Positions 11,604-22,307 of a stretch of 54,664 bases of DNA are shown here, in pieces (positions within the stretch are counted from its first letter, which is position 1; each line of letters opens with the position of its first letter). Source of the stretch: Phlegmacium glaucopus (lineage: Eukaryota; Basidiomycota; Agaricomycetes; Agaricales; Cortinariaceae); assembly GCA_015039465.1 (NCBI GenBank), contig MU130081.1, forward strand, positions 28,453-83,116. The letters are read 5' to 3'. Made by a program: the position numbers and the translations under genes. The notes beneath the pieces were generated by a model. It did not search any database and was not told the origin of the DNA. It was given only the letters and a program-made list of their open reading frames with translations.

Positions 11604-12830
11604 TATGTTCATAAAATTACCCCGCGAGGGGTCTTTGCGTTAGAAAAAGGTTCTTCAGCAGTTGGTCTGACAGCATACGTTACACGCGACCCAGAAACGA
11701 AACAACTTGTTTTGGAAAGGTTAGTCTTATCTGTCTTCAGTGGCTGGCTCCTTGCTCATTCGTTACCCCTTCTCAGTGGTGCTCTTGTATTGAGCGATGG
11801 TGGTGTCTGTTGTATCGATGAATTTGACAAGATGTCGGACCTGCACGAAGTGATGGTCAGTATCGCTTCAGCTGGATTTTGTTACCTCTCATTCATCTAA
11901 ACTCCCTCTAGGAACAACAAACAATTTCCATTGCCAAAGCTGGCACCATCACGACTCTCAGTGCGCGAACTTCCATTCTCGCAGCTGCCAATCCCGTCGG
12001 GTCAAAATACGATGTTAATCTACCCATCACAAGAAACATTGATCTACCTCCAACCCTAATTTCCCGATTTGACCTTCTATACCTCGTCCTTGATCAAGTA
12101 GATGAGGGTCGGCATCGAAAACTCGCACAACATCTGGTAGGGCTTTACCCCGAAGATGCACCTGCAGCCGACACACAAGAGATTCTAGTAAGTTTGCTCA
12201 CATATTTCTGCGAATTGATAGGACTATCAAGCTCATTAATCATCGCAACCCCTGTCAGAACTATCAGCGTATATCGACTACGGCCGCTCCAAGATCTCTC
12301 CTATCATCACCAAAGAGGGCAGGGGGAGAACTCGTCAGTGCCTCCTTTGAGATGCGTAACATGGGCGATGATCCTCGTGCAAGTGAGAAACGCATCACCG
12401 CAACGACACGTCAGCTAGAGAGCTTAATCCGTCTCTCCGAAGCCCATGCTCGAATGCGTTTCTCCGAGTTCGTAGAACTCGAGGACGTGAAAGAAAGCAG
12501 TCGGCTCATGCGTGAGGCTATCAGGACGAGTGCTATGGATCCCCGTACTGGCAAGATCGATATGGGATTGCTAAACACGGGTACTGGTACTGGCCAGAGG
12601 AAGCTTCGAGAGGATATGAGGAAGGAGATTTTGAATGTGTTAGATGCTGGCGCGAAAGGCAAATCGATCAAATGGTCCGATGTGATGAAGGCCTTGGGAG
12701 AACAGAGTAGTGTCAAAAGTCGATCCTTTGGAGTTCTCGGAGGTTATTAAGGGACTAGAGAATGAGGGTGTAGTAAAGGTTGTTGGTGAGAGAGATAGGA
12801 GGATGATTAGATGGATAGAGATTAATTCCC
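11604..12830 (+). pseudogene. MCM4: MCM4 replicative helicase, C-terminal half, decayed
   Basis: Exons at about 11604-11720, 11777-11855, 11912-12187 and 12259 to about 12830 read as the C-terminal half of MCM4, a subunit of the MCM2-7 helicase. Visible parts are [26 protein letters not shown], Walker B with CCIDEFDKM, the EQQTISIAKAGTITTL hairpin region, the arginine finger in SRFDLLYLVLD, and RITATTRQLESLIRLSEAHA. The N-terminal OB domain and Walker A (GDPGTSKS) are absent upstream. Five residues are missing between DKMSD and LHEVM. Two compensating one-base shifts (at 12258 and about 12326) and an extra A near 12716 further break the frame. It is a dead copy unless a functional MCM4 elsewhere is shown to be absent. 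Confidence 0.85.
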
Positions 12831-13024
12831 TGTGGCGTTGTTCTCCTGTCTTGCTTTCTGTTCGATTGCTCTCCCTACTAGTTGTGAACAAAATCTCGGA
12901 TTATATTTTTTCTATCTTGTAAATTTGACGACGTGTATACCAATATGTAACTAATCTCAAAGTACCTACAAGAGTGAATGTCTTGTACGCGTGAAAGAAA
13001 CTGGAGGAAGAAACCCTTTTCAAT

Positions 13025-13561
13025 TTACTTCTCGACTATATACCTGCATGTGCCAGTCGTCTCTAAGTCTCGTAGACTCTGTAGTGTCGTCTGTGCAATA
13101 TTTCCAAGGGCTTCCGTTCTCAGGAAGGCTTGGTGTCCACTATTATGACTGATTTTAGCGTGTTTGCATTGAGGAAATATCAGTCACGTCATGAAAACAT
13201 TATAGGAAGAAAGAAGACGAGCGAAGGTGTCATCTGCAATTACTTTGGAACTAGAGTCCTCGAAAAAGTAATTAGACTCCCGTTCGTAGACGTCAAGACC
13301 GACAGCTGAGATATGACCGGTTTTCAAAAGACACTTTTATGTTTGGATTAGAATTGAAATCGATAAACTGGGAAGGACTCCAACACACCGTATCAAAGCG
13401 TAAGTATCATATAAGACCGCACCGGGACGTATTAATCAAGACAACTTCGTCTGAGAAAGCGTGTTGTCGTTGATTATATATTCCGTATCCTTGTTCAGAG
13501 GGCAATGCAAGTTGATGATATCCGATCGAGCAAAGAGTTCTCCGAGAGCCTCGACATATAC
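13025..13561 (-). pseudogene. D-lactate / D-2-hydroxyacid dehydrogenase, C-terminal half, decayed
   Basis: Minus-strand reading from 13561 gives ELFARSDIINLHCPLNKDTE, then VVLINTSR, then DTYALIR, then [16 protein letters not shown], and after an intron (donor 13187, acceptor 13140) GHQAFLRTEALGNIAQTTL ending at a stop at 13025. The order matches the NAD-binding and C-terminal parts of LdhA-type D-isomer-specific 2-hydroxyacid dehydrogenases, which reduce 2-keto acids with NADH. The HQAFLT-like motif contains the catalytic His. Frame shifts occur between the NTLSQ and VVLIN blocks and before DTYALI. The N-terminal substrate and Rossmann portions were not found upstream. Confidence 0.75.
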
Positions 13562-13569
13562 CTACCAAA

Positions 13570-14143
13570 GGGGCTTGCAGTGGTGACGTGAACGTGAAAG
13601 CAGGAATGAACCTCGAATGATATTAGGTAAGCTACAGATCTAACATTGGCTTGCTAAGTATAGAATGCACTGCCACCACCGCTACAATGCTCTAACAATA
13701 TGATAGTCTCAATAATGCAAGTTCTCACCGTCTCATCCACTTTGGATTCCCAAGTGGTTAATTGCAGCAGGTCTAGCTATCAGAAAGTAATCCACATTCT
13801 GGTTCATTGCAAGCACCTGAAAGGTACTTGACTTATAATAGGCCAGAAGCAAAGATAATACATCAGCCAAAGTATTTCTGTCTGCTTTGGTATGGTAAAT
13901 CTGGGATGTCTGGGATGTCTGGTGGATCTGGAGTCAGAACAGCAGGAGCTGCCAGGAATTATCAGAATTTCAATTCAGTCAGAAACAAGTCAGAATTTTT
14001 AGCAGTACCAGAAATGTGGCTTTGTTCAGAACTCACAGACATCCTTTTTTTTCAGCCAGAACTGCAGAAGCAGCCACAAATTGTCAGAATTTTGATTCAG
14101 TCAAAAATGGGCCAAAATTCATAGCAGTACCAGATGTTAGAAT
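13570..14143. other. Intergenic, with two degenerate direct repeats
   Basis: Two imperfect copies of a block containing CAGAATTT, GATTCAGTC and AGCAGTACCAGA lie at about 13945-14030 and 14055-14135. No gene was recognised. Confidence 0.4.
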
Positions 14144-14243
14144 TGTTGAATACCCAAACCGCGCATGACAAAGATTTTAGGTATTTTTATCTATGTTTTA
14201 TTACTCATACAAATTTCCCTCCCAACCATTGCTACCGTTCTCG
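14144..14243 (+). repeat. 5' LTR of copia copy 1 (matching part)
   Basis: This segment matches the first 100 bp of the 3' LTR at 18842. After CATTGCTACCGT the two diverge completely, so the rest of this LTR is replaced, rearranged or misassembled. Confidence 0.7.
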
Positions 14244-14849
14244 CCTAAAAGTATTTATCACTCAGGCCTTAGCTCGATCGCTAAACAACAAACTGTTAAC
14301 GAAGCGAGACGAAGGTAAGAAAGTGGAGGAAGAAGGTAAGAAAATGACTGTTAAAAACAAGTAGTCATTTTCAAGGAAGGTCTAGCCATTGCCCCGTCTA
14401 GCCGAGAGGTAGTTCAAGAAGCTCCACTAGCTCTTCTGGTGCTCGCAGCTAACTGGTTTCCTTCGCTAGAAATATATACTGGGTCAAACTCGGCCTACGC
14501 AGCTCAGACCCCTACGCCTCCTTGAGTAGCGGCTCAAATCATCTACAGCTGTAACATAACCCTTAACCTCACCCATTTTGTTTACATTATTAAGCTCACC
14601 AAAGAAAAACAAATTTCTGACTCGAGCCCCGGGTATTGGATATCTTGTTTCATTGAGTCAGAACCTTATTTTCTGAAATATAAATCCATTAGATATGGAT
14701 ATCTTGTTTCATTGACATTGATATTAGTCAGGTTCGACATTATCATTTCATCTATCATGCTTGGAGTCAGAGCCTTATTTTCTGACTCCATACCCTATGT
14801 TTACTAACATTGTATATATACTTTCCCTAAGGAAGTAAGAGGCCCTTGC

Positions 14850-15687
14850 NNNNNNNNNNNNNNNNNNNNNNNNNNNNNNNNNNNNNNNNNNNNNNNNNNN
14901 NNNNNNNNNNNNNNNNNNNNNNNNNNNNNNNNNNNNNNNNNNNNNNNNNNNNNNNNNNNNNNNNNNNNNNNNNNNNNNNNNNNNNNNNNNNNNNNNNNNN
15001 NNNNNNNNNNNNNNNNNNNNNNNNNNNNNNNNNNNNNNNNNNNNNNNNNNNNNNNNNNNNNNNNNNNNNNNNNNNNNNNNNNNNNNNNNNNNNNNNNNNN
15101 NNNNNNNNNNNNNNNNNNNNNNNNNNNNNNNNNNNNNNNNNNNNNNNNNNNNNNNNNNNNNNNNNNNNNNNNNNNNNNNNNNNNNNNNNNNNNNNNNNNN
15201 NNNNNNNNNNNNNNNNNNNNNNNNNNNNNNNNNNNNNNNNNNNNNNNNNNNNNNNNNNNNNNNNNNNNNNNNNNNNNNNNNNNNNNNNNNNNNNNNNNNN
15301 NNNNNNNNNNNNNNNNNNNNNNNNNNNNNNNNNNNNNNNNNNNNNNNNNNNNNNNNNNNNNNNNNNNNNNNNNNNNNNNNNNNNNNNNNNNNNNNNNNNN
15401 NNNNNNNNNNNNNNNNNNNNNNNNNNNNNNNNNNNNNNNNNNNNNNNNNNNNNNNNNNNNNNNNNNNNNNNNNNNNNNNNNNNNNNNNNNNNNNNNNNNN
15501 NNNNNNNNNNNNNNNNNNNNNNNNNNNNNNNNNNNNNNNNNNNNNNNNNNNNNNNNNNNNNNNNNNNNNNNNNNNNNNNNNNNNNNNNNNNNNNNNNNNN
15601 NNNNNNNNNNNNNNNNNNNNNNNNNNNNNNNNNNNNNNNNNNNNNNNNNNNNNNNNNNNNNNNNNNNNNNNNNNNNNNNNNNNNNNN
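14850..15687. other. Assembly gap (N run)
   Basis: 838 consecutive N. Open frames that cross it are meaningless. It removes gag and the protease start of the copia element. Confidence 1.
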
Positions 15688-18600
15688 TTCATTAACTTCG
15701 TCAAAACTGAACCAGTGCCTATTACCGCGGCTGATACACGAACATTTCAGGCCACTGGGAGAGGAGATATGTATATTTACATACCTAAAAGGGGAGAGCA
15801 ATCTCGTGTCCTCTTGAAGGATGTATTGTACTCGTCGTCTATGAAAGTCACATTGGTATCGATAAGCCGAATGGCCAACGCCGGGTCGACAGCACTATTC
15901 ACCAGAGACATTTGCCGAATCTACAACAGAGAAAGGGAGATGATTGGCGAAATTAAAGTGAAAGGTGGACTTTACCGGGTATTCACACCAAGCCCGGAAA
16001 CGAACGCGTACACCTCCAACATGAAGGAAGAACTATCTATTGATGAGCTCCATCGTCGCCTTGGCCATGTTTCACATGAAAGGGCCAAACTCCTGGTTAA
16101 AAGGGGACTTGTTGAAGGCATAGAGCTAGACGCGACTAGTGAACCTACCGTCTGTGAAGCTTGTGAATGGGCGAAAGGAGTTAGGAAGGTCATAGTAAAG
16201 GTTCGGGAGGAAGCAAGGAGTTCTGCAGTTGGAGATGAAATTCATTCCGATTTATGGGGACCGGCGCCTGTTGAATCTATCAGTCGAAAGAAATACTATG
16301 TCAGTTTTACAGACGACTACAGCAGGTATACGAACATCTACTTCCTTCACACCAAAGACGAAACCTTCGACTTCTACCGAATCTACGAGGCCTGGTTATC
16401 CACCCAGTACAGCTTTCGTATCAAAAGCCTGCGTTCCGATCGAGGAGGAGAATATCTGAGTGATGAATTCTCAGATTACCTCAAGAAAGCCGGAACGACG
16501 AGAAAGCTTACAGTACATGATACACCCGAACATAATGGTGTAGCGGAACGTCTGAACCGAACAATCCTGGAGAAAGTCCGAGCTATGCTTTACGATAGCG
16601 GTTTACCGAAGTTCCTGTGGGCTGAAGCAACAGCGCATGCGGTTTACCTAAAGAATCGCACATGGACACGCACCCTTGGTGACACTACTCCCTACGAAAT
16701 CTTGACAGGACGTAAACCGGACCTCTCCAATATACATCCATGGGGTTGCAAAGTTCGCGTTCATGACGCTAGCGGCTCAAAACTTGATGGGCGCTCGAAG
16801 ATTGGGAGATGGATGGGCCTGGATGTCGAAACTCAAGAAGGGCATCGCGTCTACTGGCCAGAGAGGCGGATAATCACTGTAGAAAGAAGTGTTAAATTCA
16901 ATTTCGACGAGGACGATATAATGGTTAAAATCTTACCGCTCGAGGGGGAGATTAGGAATATCGAGCTCCAGAATGCCCAACCCGAAGACAGGACATCGTC
17001 TATCGAGGAAATTCCTGACGAAACACCAAATGTCGAGCTGAATGTTGATGATGTTGATATGCGAGATGTTGTTGAACCCATAGAAGGGAGAGGAAAGCGT
17101 ATCCGGAAGGAATCCGAATACGTGAGGATGTTGAGAGAGGGAGCTGGCGTGTCAGGCGAAAGACGAAGAGCTAATTTGTTACCTAAGGGGGTGCAAATAG
17201 GTTCAGAGATAGTTGCTGAGGTGGCGGTCGAGGACTATGCAATGGCATCTGTAACACAAAGTTCCGAAGGCATAGAACCAACGTATGATGAAGCTCGTCG
17301 ACGTCCAGACTGGCCTAGATGGAAAGACGCGATTCAGAAAGAACTCGCCAATTTGCATCAATCTGGCACTTACGAACTGGTGGAACGCCCCTCCAATGCC
17401 AATGTAGTTGACTGTCGATGGGTATTACGCATCAAGAAGAATGCTGCAGGCGAAATTGAAAAGTACAAAGCTCGATTAGTCGCTAAGGGCTTCACTCAGA
17501 TTTACGGCATCGATTATTATGAGACATACGCACCTGTGGCAAAGCTAGCCTCCTTCCGTCTCCTCCTCGCAATCGCTGCTCGCAAGGGATGGCCTGTCGA
17601 TACTTTTGACTTCGATTCAGCATACTTGAACAGCGAACTTGGTGAAAATGAAACCATTTACCTCGAACAACCGATCGGTCACGAAACGGAAGACCGTCAA
17701 CGATGGGTATGGAAGCTGTTGAAAACCTTGTATGGGTTGAAGCAGGGAGCAAAGAATTGGTACGACGCATTGTGCCGAGCCTTGGACAACTTGGGATTCA
17801 AGAGGACAGAAGCAGATCACGGAGTTTTCTACAAAGAAATTGGAGAAGACATCATCATACTAGCAGTCCATGTCGATGACTGCATGGTAACGGGGAGCTC
17901 TACAAAATTAATCAGTAACTTCAAGGTTGAAATGAACAAGAAATATAAGATTACCGACCTTGGACCTGCCCACTGGCTCCTCGGCATCAAGATCACTCGC
18001 GATCTCGCCAATAAAACCATTTCCTTATCCCAACATGCATATATCGAGTCCATAATCACGCGATTCAATTTCGATGATCTCAAACCATCATCGATCCCCA
18101 TAGATCCCTCAGCACCACTGTCAAAGTCACAAAGCCCCAGTAAAATCGAAGACATTATTAAAATGAAGAACGTGCCTTATCGTGAAGCTGTTGGTTCATT
18201 AATGTACGCAGCCATGGGTACGAGACCCGATATAGCATTCGCGACGTCGACAGTAGCCCAGTTTACAGACAACCCAGGCTGGACCCATTGGGAAGCCGTA
18301 AAACGAATATTTCGTTATTTATTGGGAACCAAGAAGCTGGAGTTGATGTATGGTGGAGAGACGAGAGGACTAGTGGGGTATGTTGATGCGGATGGGGCGT
18401 CGCAAGAGCACAGAAGGGCGATATCAGGTTACGCCTTCATGGTAGATGGAGGGGCAGTATCGTGGTCGTCGAAGAAGCAAGAGTTAGTCACTCTGTCAAC
18501 AACGGAAGCCGAGTACGTCACAGCTACCCACGCCGCAAAAGAAGCTGTTTGGCTACGACGTCTTATCAGCGAGTTATTCGGATCCGTCGACACTCCAACA

Positions 18601-18834
18601 ATTTTGTTTAGCGACAGTAAATCTGCCATCGCACTCGCACAGGACGGACACTATCATGCTCGCACAAAACACATCGACATTCGCTATCATTTTATCCGTT
18701 ATATTATCGAGGCCGGAACCATCAAACTCGTTTATTGCCCTACGAACGACATGACAGCCGATACGCTTACCAAAGCGTTACCATCAGTCAAAGCCAAACA
18801 CTTCGCTTCTGCGCTAGGACTTAGCACGGTTTGA
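15688..18834 (+). CDS. Copia Pol polyprotein, 5' end in gap
   Basis: The frame is open from the gap edge and continuous to TGA at 18832-18834. Counting from the first Met after the gap (15715), a GAG-pre-integrase module with ELHRRLGHVS and CEACEWAK comes first. The integrase core follows with its acidic triad in HSDLWGP (about 178), RSDRGGEY (about 241) and VAERLNRT (about 278). Reverse transcriptase has FDSAYLNSEL and HVDDCMV (about 718). RNase H contains KKQELVTLSTT and the end reads MTADTLTKALP. The order integrase, RT, RNase H defines copia. No internal stop is present, unlike the minus-strand copia at 42085-50405, so this copy may be young or functional if its gag is intact. Confidence 0.92.
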   Translation, partial: FINFVKTEPVPITAADTRTFQATGRGDMYIYIPKRGEQSRVLLKDVLYSSSMKVTLVSISRMANAGSTALFTRDICRIYNREREMIGEIKVKGGLYRVFTPSPETNAYTSNMKEELSIDELHRRLGHVSHERAKLLVKRGLVEGIELDATSEPTVCEACEWAKGVRKVIVKVREEARSSAVGDEIHSDLWGPAPVESISRKKYYVSFTDDYSRYTNIYFLHTKDETFDFYRIYEAWLSTQYSFRIKSLRSDRGGEYLSDEFSDYLKKAGTTRKLTVHDTPEHNGVAERLNRTILEKVRAMLYDSGLPKFLWAEATAHAVYLKNRTWTRTLGDTTPYEILTGRKPDLSNIHPWGCKVRVHDASGSKLDGRSKIGRWMGLDVETQEGHRVYWPERRIITVERSVKFNFDEDDIMVKILPLEGEIRNIELQNAQPEDRTSSIEEIPDETPNVELNVDDVDMRDVVEPIEGRGKRIRKESEYVRMLREGAGVSGERRRANLLPKGVQIGSEIVAEVAVEDYAMASVTQSSEGIEPTYDEARRRPDWPRWKDAIQKELANLHQSGTYELVERPSNANVVDCRWVLRIKKNAAGEIEKYKARLVAKGFTQIYGIDYYETYAPVAKLASFRLLLAIAARKGWPVDTFDFDSAYLNSELGENETIYLEQPIGHETEDRQRWVWKLLKTLYGLKQGAKNWYDALCRALDNLGFKRTEADHGVFYKEIGEDIIILAVHVDDCMVTGSSTKLISNFKVEMNKKYKITDLGPAHWLLGIKITRDLANKTISLSQHAYIESIITRFNFDDLKPSSIPIDPSAPLSKSQSPSKIEDIIKMKNVPYREAVGSLMYAAMGTRPDIAFATSTVAQFTDNPGWTHWEAVKRIFRYLLGTKKLELMYGGETRGLVGYVDADGASQEHRRAISGYAFMVDGGAVSWSSKKQELVTLSTTEAEYVTATHAAKEAVWLRRLISELFGSVDTPTILFSDSKSAIALAQDGHYHARTKHIDIRYHFIRYIIEAGTIKLVYCPTNDMTADTLTKALPSVKAKHFASALGLSTV

Positions 18835-18841
18835 GGGGGAG

Positions 18842-19146
18842 TGTTGAATACCCAAACCGCGCATGACAAAGATTTTAGGTATTTTTATCTATGTTTTATT
18901 ACTCATACAAATTTCCCTCCCAACCATTGCTACCGTCGTTCCCGGAGAATGAAGGAATCCCTTTCATATATATGTTACAATCATTTGTATCCCATACCTC
19001 AGTCTTTTATTCCGAGACTGAGGTTCGTACTATCTACTTTACTATTACAGCTTGGACTGATTATAGTTACAGTTACTTTGTTCTATAGGTATAGATTACC
19101 TAAATATAAAGTCTTTTATTCCGAGACTGAGTTACTTTGTTCTATA
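18842..19146 (+). repeat. 3' LTR of copia copy 1
   Basis: Starts TGTTGAATACCC immediately after the polypurine tract. It contains two copies of AGTCTTTTATTCCGAGACTG. The end is uncertain: a possible AGAAT target duplication puts it at 19146, but the terminal bases are TA rather than the usual CA. Confidence 0.6.
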
Positions 19147-19454
19147 AGAATAGCCAGACTTCCATTATTTTGTATTTATATCATAATCAAAAAGCAATTT
19201 CATTTGCATGAAAGTCAGTGTACTTATTTACAAAGAAAGACTTAAAACAATCTAGAGACCAAGTGTGATGGAAACAAAGAGGAAGGAACTGCTTTCCATA
19301 GACTGGAAGCAAGTGGGCACCACACAGGTAGGGATTATCATGGGTAACTCAGCAGCAACTGGTACCCCACCTGCAGGGACCTGTACCTGCTGACCCCATG
19401 GGTTTGCCCATCAAAACAAGCCCAAAAACACAGCCAGTATAGTTAGAATGTATG
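19147..19454. other. Intergenic, no feature recognised
   Basis: AT-rich, CpG-poor sequence with no coding signal that I recognise. Confidence 0.4.
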
Positions 19455-19659
19455 GTTAAAGACTGGAAGGCAAAATGATATTATGTATGGTTATAGTCTG
19501 AGCAGTGGAGTGAGCTCATGGCTGGGATATGTCCATTATAGACCAGTGGGCTGATGACCTCCACCAGCCAGGACCGGCTATCCTTTCTGAACCAAAAAAT
19601 AATGTTGGAGCTGAATGGAGAAGCTGATTGGGACTGAGTAGGCATCCGACCAGAAAAGT

Positions 19660-20720
19660 ATCTGGGGTACCTGATCTGGACCAAATGGGCACCACTAGCC
19701 AGAAAATATTCTGAGGGATCAGGTCTGGACCAAATGTGTGGGCCAGTCCAGACAAAATGGGCAGCAATATATTGTTGGGTATTGGCCTAGGATGGAATGG
19801 GTAGCCTGCCAGGAAATATTTGGGGGATCGGGTCTGGACCAAATGGGTGGCCTGGTCCACACAAAATGGGTAGCCATATATTGTATTGGCCTGGGATGAA
19901 TGGGTGGCCTGCCAGAAAATAGTCTGGGGATGGGGTCTGGACCAAAATGGGCAGAAATATATTTTTGGGTATTGGCCCAGGACAGAATGGGGAGCCTGTC
20001 AGAAAATATTCAGGGGATCAGGTCTGGGAGCAGGTCTGGACAAAATGGGTGGCCTGGTCCAGATAAAATGGGTAGCCATGTATTGTTGTGTATTGGCCCA
20101 GAATGGAATGGGTAGCCAGCCAGACAATATTCTGGGGATTGGGTCTAGACCAAATGGGTGGCCTGGTCCAGACAAAATAGGTAGCCATATATTGTTGTGT
20201 ATTGGCCCAGAATGGAATGGGTAGTTAGTTAGCCAGATAATATTCTGGGGATCAGGTCTGGGATTGGGTCTGGACCAAATGGGTGGCCTGGTCCAGACAA
20301 AATAGGTAGCCATGTATTGTTGTGTATTGGCCCAGAATGGAATGGGTAGCCAGCCAAACAATATTCTGGGGATTGGGTCTGGGATTGGGTCTGGACCAAA
20401 TGGGTGGCCCAGTCCAGAAAAAATAGGTAGCCATATATTGTTGTGTATTGGCCCAGAATGGAATGGGTAGCCAGCCAGACAATATTCTGGGGATTGGGTC
20501 TGGACCAAATGGGTGGCCCAGTCCAGACAAAATAGGTAGCCATATATTGCTGTGTATTGGCCCAGGATGGATTGGGTGGCCAGCTAGAAAATATTCTGGG
20601 GGATCGGGTCAGGACCAAATGGGTAGCCATATATTGTTGGGTATCACCCTGGGATGGAATGGGTAGTCAGGCAGAAAATAATCTGAGGGACCAGGCCAGG
20701 ACCAAATGGACAACAATATC
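19660..20720 (+). repeat. Satellite array, about 109-bp unit, forward
   Basis: Each unit runs from one GTCTGGACCAAATGGGTGG to the next and includes GTAGCCATATATTGTTGTG and GCCAGACAATATTCTGGGGA. Some units gain 12-bp insertions (an extra GGTCTGGGATTG). There are about nine degenerate units with very few CpG. Open frames in this array are repeat artefacts. Confidence 0.9.
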
Positions 20721-20729
20721 AGCTACAAA

Positions 20730-21720
20730 ATTGCATCATTGTGCTAAATTTAGATCACCATCAGGCCTATGTCATCAAGATCAATTGTTTGTGTACCTGT
20801 CCATCACTACCACTTACCAAATATGGTATCCATTTCCTGCTCACCCAATGTTGTCCTCCCTGCTGTCCTCAATGATGAACTTGTTATCTCCACTGTTACT
20901 GCTCCAATTCCTTTCATTTTTTTTGCAATATATGAGATATTGTCATGACATATTCATAATATAACATTAAAACTATGAATATAAATCCAGGAGCATGTCT
21001 ATTCCAGTAATATACCAAGATGTTACTTCACCTACTCAACCATATAATTACAGCCACCATGGCCCTTCAGGAAAGCCAGCTGTATATTGTGAAAGGGATA
21101 TAATTAATTTACAACAGGCTATGATAGTCACTTTGAAGCTCTATAGAGTGATACCTTCTCATGTTCCCCAAGGACCATAGCCTTCCCTATGGAGGCTGTA
21201 GAATGAAATGTGCTGATATTTTTAGATATAATGGTAGTATAAAGGTATATTAGTGTATATTAGTGTGTATATGTACTCATACCCGGAGTGCTTTCAATAA
21301 ATCATAGGGTATAGAGGGTGTGGTATCTTAATCAATAGTACTAGCATTCCCTACATACCAATAATCTGTATCTATTATATATAAGTGTTGATTTATATAT
21401 TAAATAGTTCCTTTATGTTGATGGTGAGATAGCCTGTGGATTTGATATATAGGAAGGGAGTAGGTATGTCTGAAAAAGTGAAATTGCCCTACCATGACAA
21501 AACAGAATGAGATAGAAATTATCTGAATGGATACAAAGAATGAGTAAAGCATAAAGAAGATGATCCAAAATAACTGGAAAGATCTATGGACTGAGTAATG
21601 AGATATGAAAAAATAAGTGCTAAAAACATCAAAAGTAGTTAGAGTAACTCTAGTCACAGTTATGCAAAGTTATACAATGAACCTATTTATGACATTTTAG
21701 CACTTATTTTTTCATATCTT
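20730..21720. other. Unique centre of the inverted satellite unit
   Basis: No recognisable gene. A local inverted repeat of about 23 bp (GATATGAAAAAATAAGTGCT near 21601-21624 and its complement near 21696-21718) sits just before the reverse array and may form a hairpin. Confidence 0.45.
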
Positions 21721-21724
21721 ATGA

Positions 21725-22307
21725 TACCCAACACTATATTTCTGCCTATTTTGTCTGGACCAGGCCACAAATTTGGTCCAGACCTGATCCCCAGATTGTT
21801 TTCTGGCTGGCTACCCATTCCATCCTAGGCTGATACTCAACAATATATGGCTACCTATTTTGTCTGGACCAGGCAGCCCATTGGGTCCAGACCCAATCCC
21901 AGAATATTGTCTGGCTGGCTATCCATTCCATCCTGGGCCGATACACAACAATATATGGCTACCTATTTTGTCTGGACCTGGCCACCCATTTGGTCCAGAC
22001 CCAATCCCCAGAATATTGTCTAGCTAGCTACCCATTTCATTCTGGGCTGATACACAACAATACATGGCTACCTATTTTGTCTGGACCAGGCCACCCATTT
22101 GGTCCAGACCTGATCCCCAGAATATTGTCTGGGTGGCTACCCATTCCATTCTGGGCTGATACACAACAATATATGGCTACCTATTTTGTCTGGACCAGGC
22201 CACCCATTTGGTCCAGACCCAATCCCCAGAATGTTGTCTGGCTGGCTACCCATTCCATTCTGGGCCAATACACAACAATACATGGCTACCTATTTTGTCT
22301 GGACCAG
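21725..22307 (-). repeat. Satellite array, reverse orientation, first part
   Basis: Same roughly 109-bp unit as 19660-20720 but reverse-complemented (CCACCCATTTGGTCCAGACC, then CCCAGAATATTGTCTGGCTG). It is interrupted at 22308 by the solo LTR-like insertion. Confidence 0.9.

Larger units (their letters stand above)
14144..19146 (+). mobile_element. Ty1/copia retrotransposon (copy 1), with assembly gap
   Basis: TGTTGAATACCC at 14144 is repeated at 18842 directly after a polypurine tract (GAGGGGGAG at 18833-18841), marking the two LTR starts. The first 98 bp or so of the LTRs agree, then they diverge. Pol between them is open and complete from the gap to the tract. AGAAT precedes the 5' LTR (14139-14143) and also occurs at 19147-19151, a possible 5-bp target duplication that would set the 3' end at 19146. 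The gag region and part of protease fall in the N gap. Confidence 0.8.

Noticed and set aside
14775..15817. Long open frames of about 300 codons on both strands
   Set aside because: They consist almost wholly of N positions from the assembly gap.
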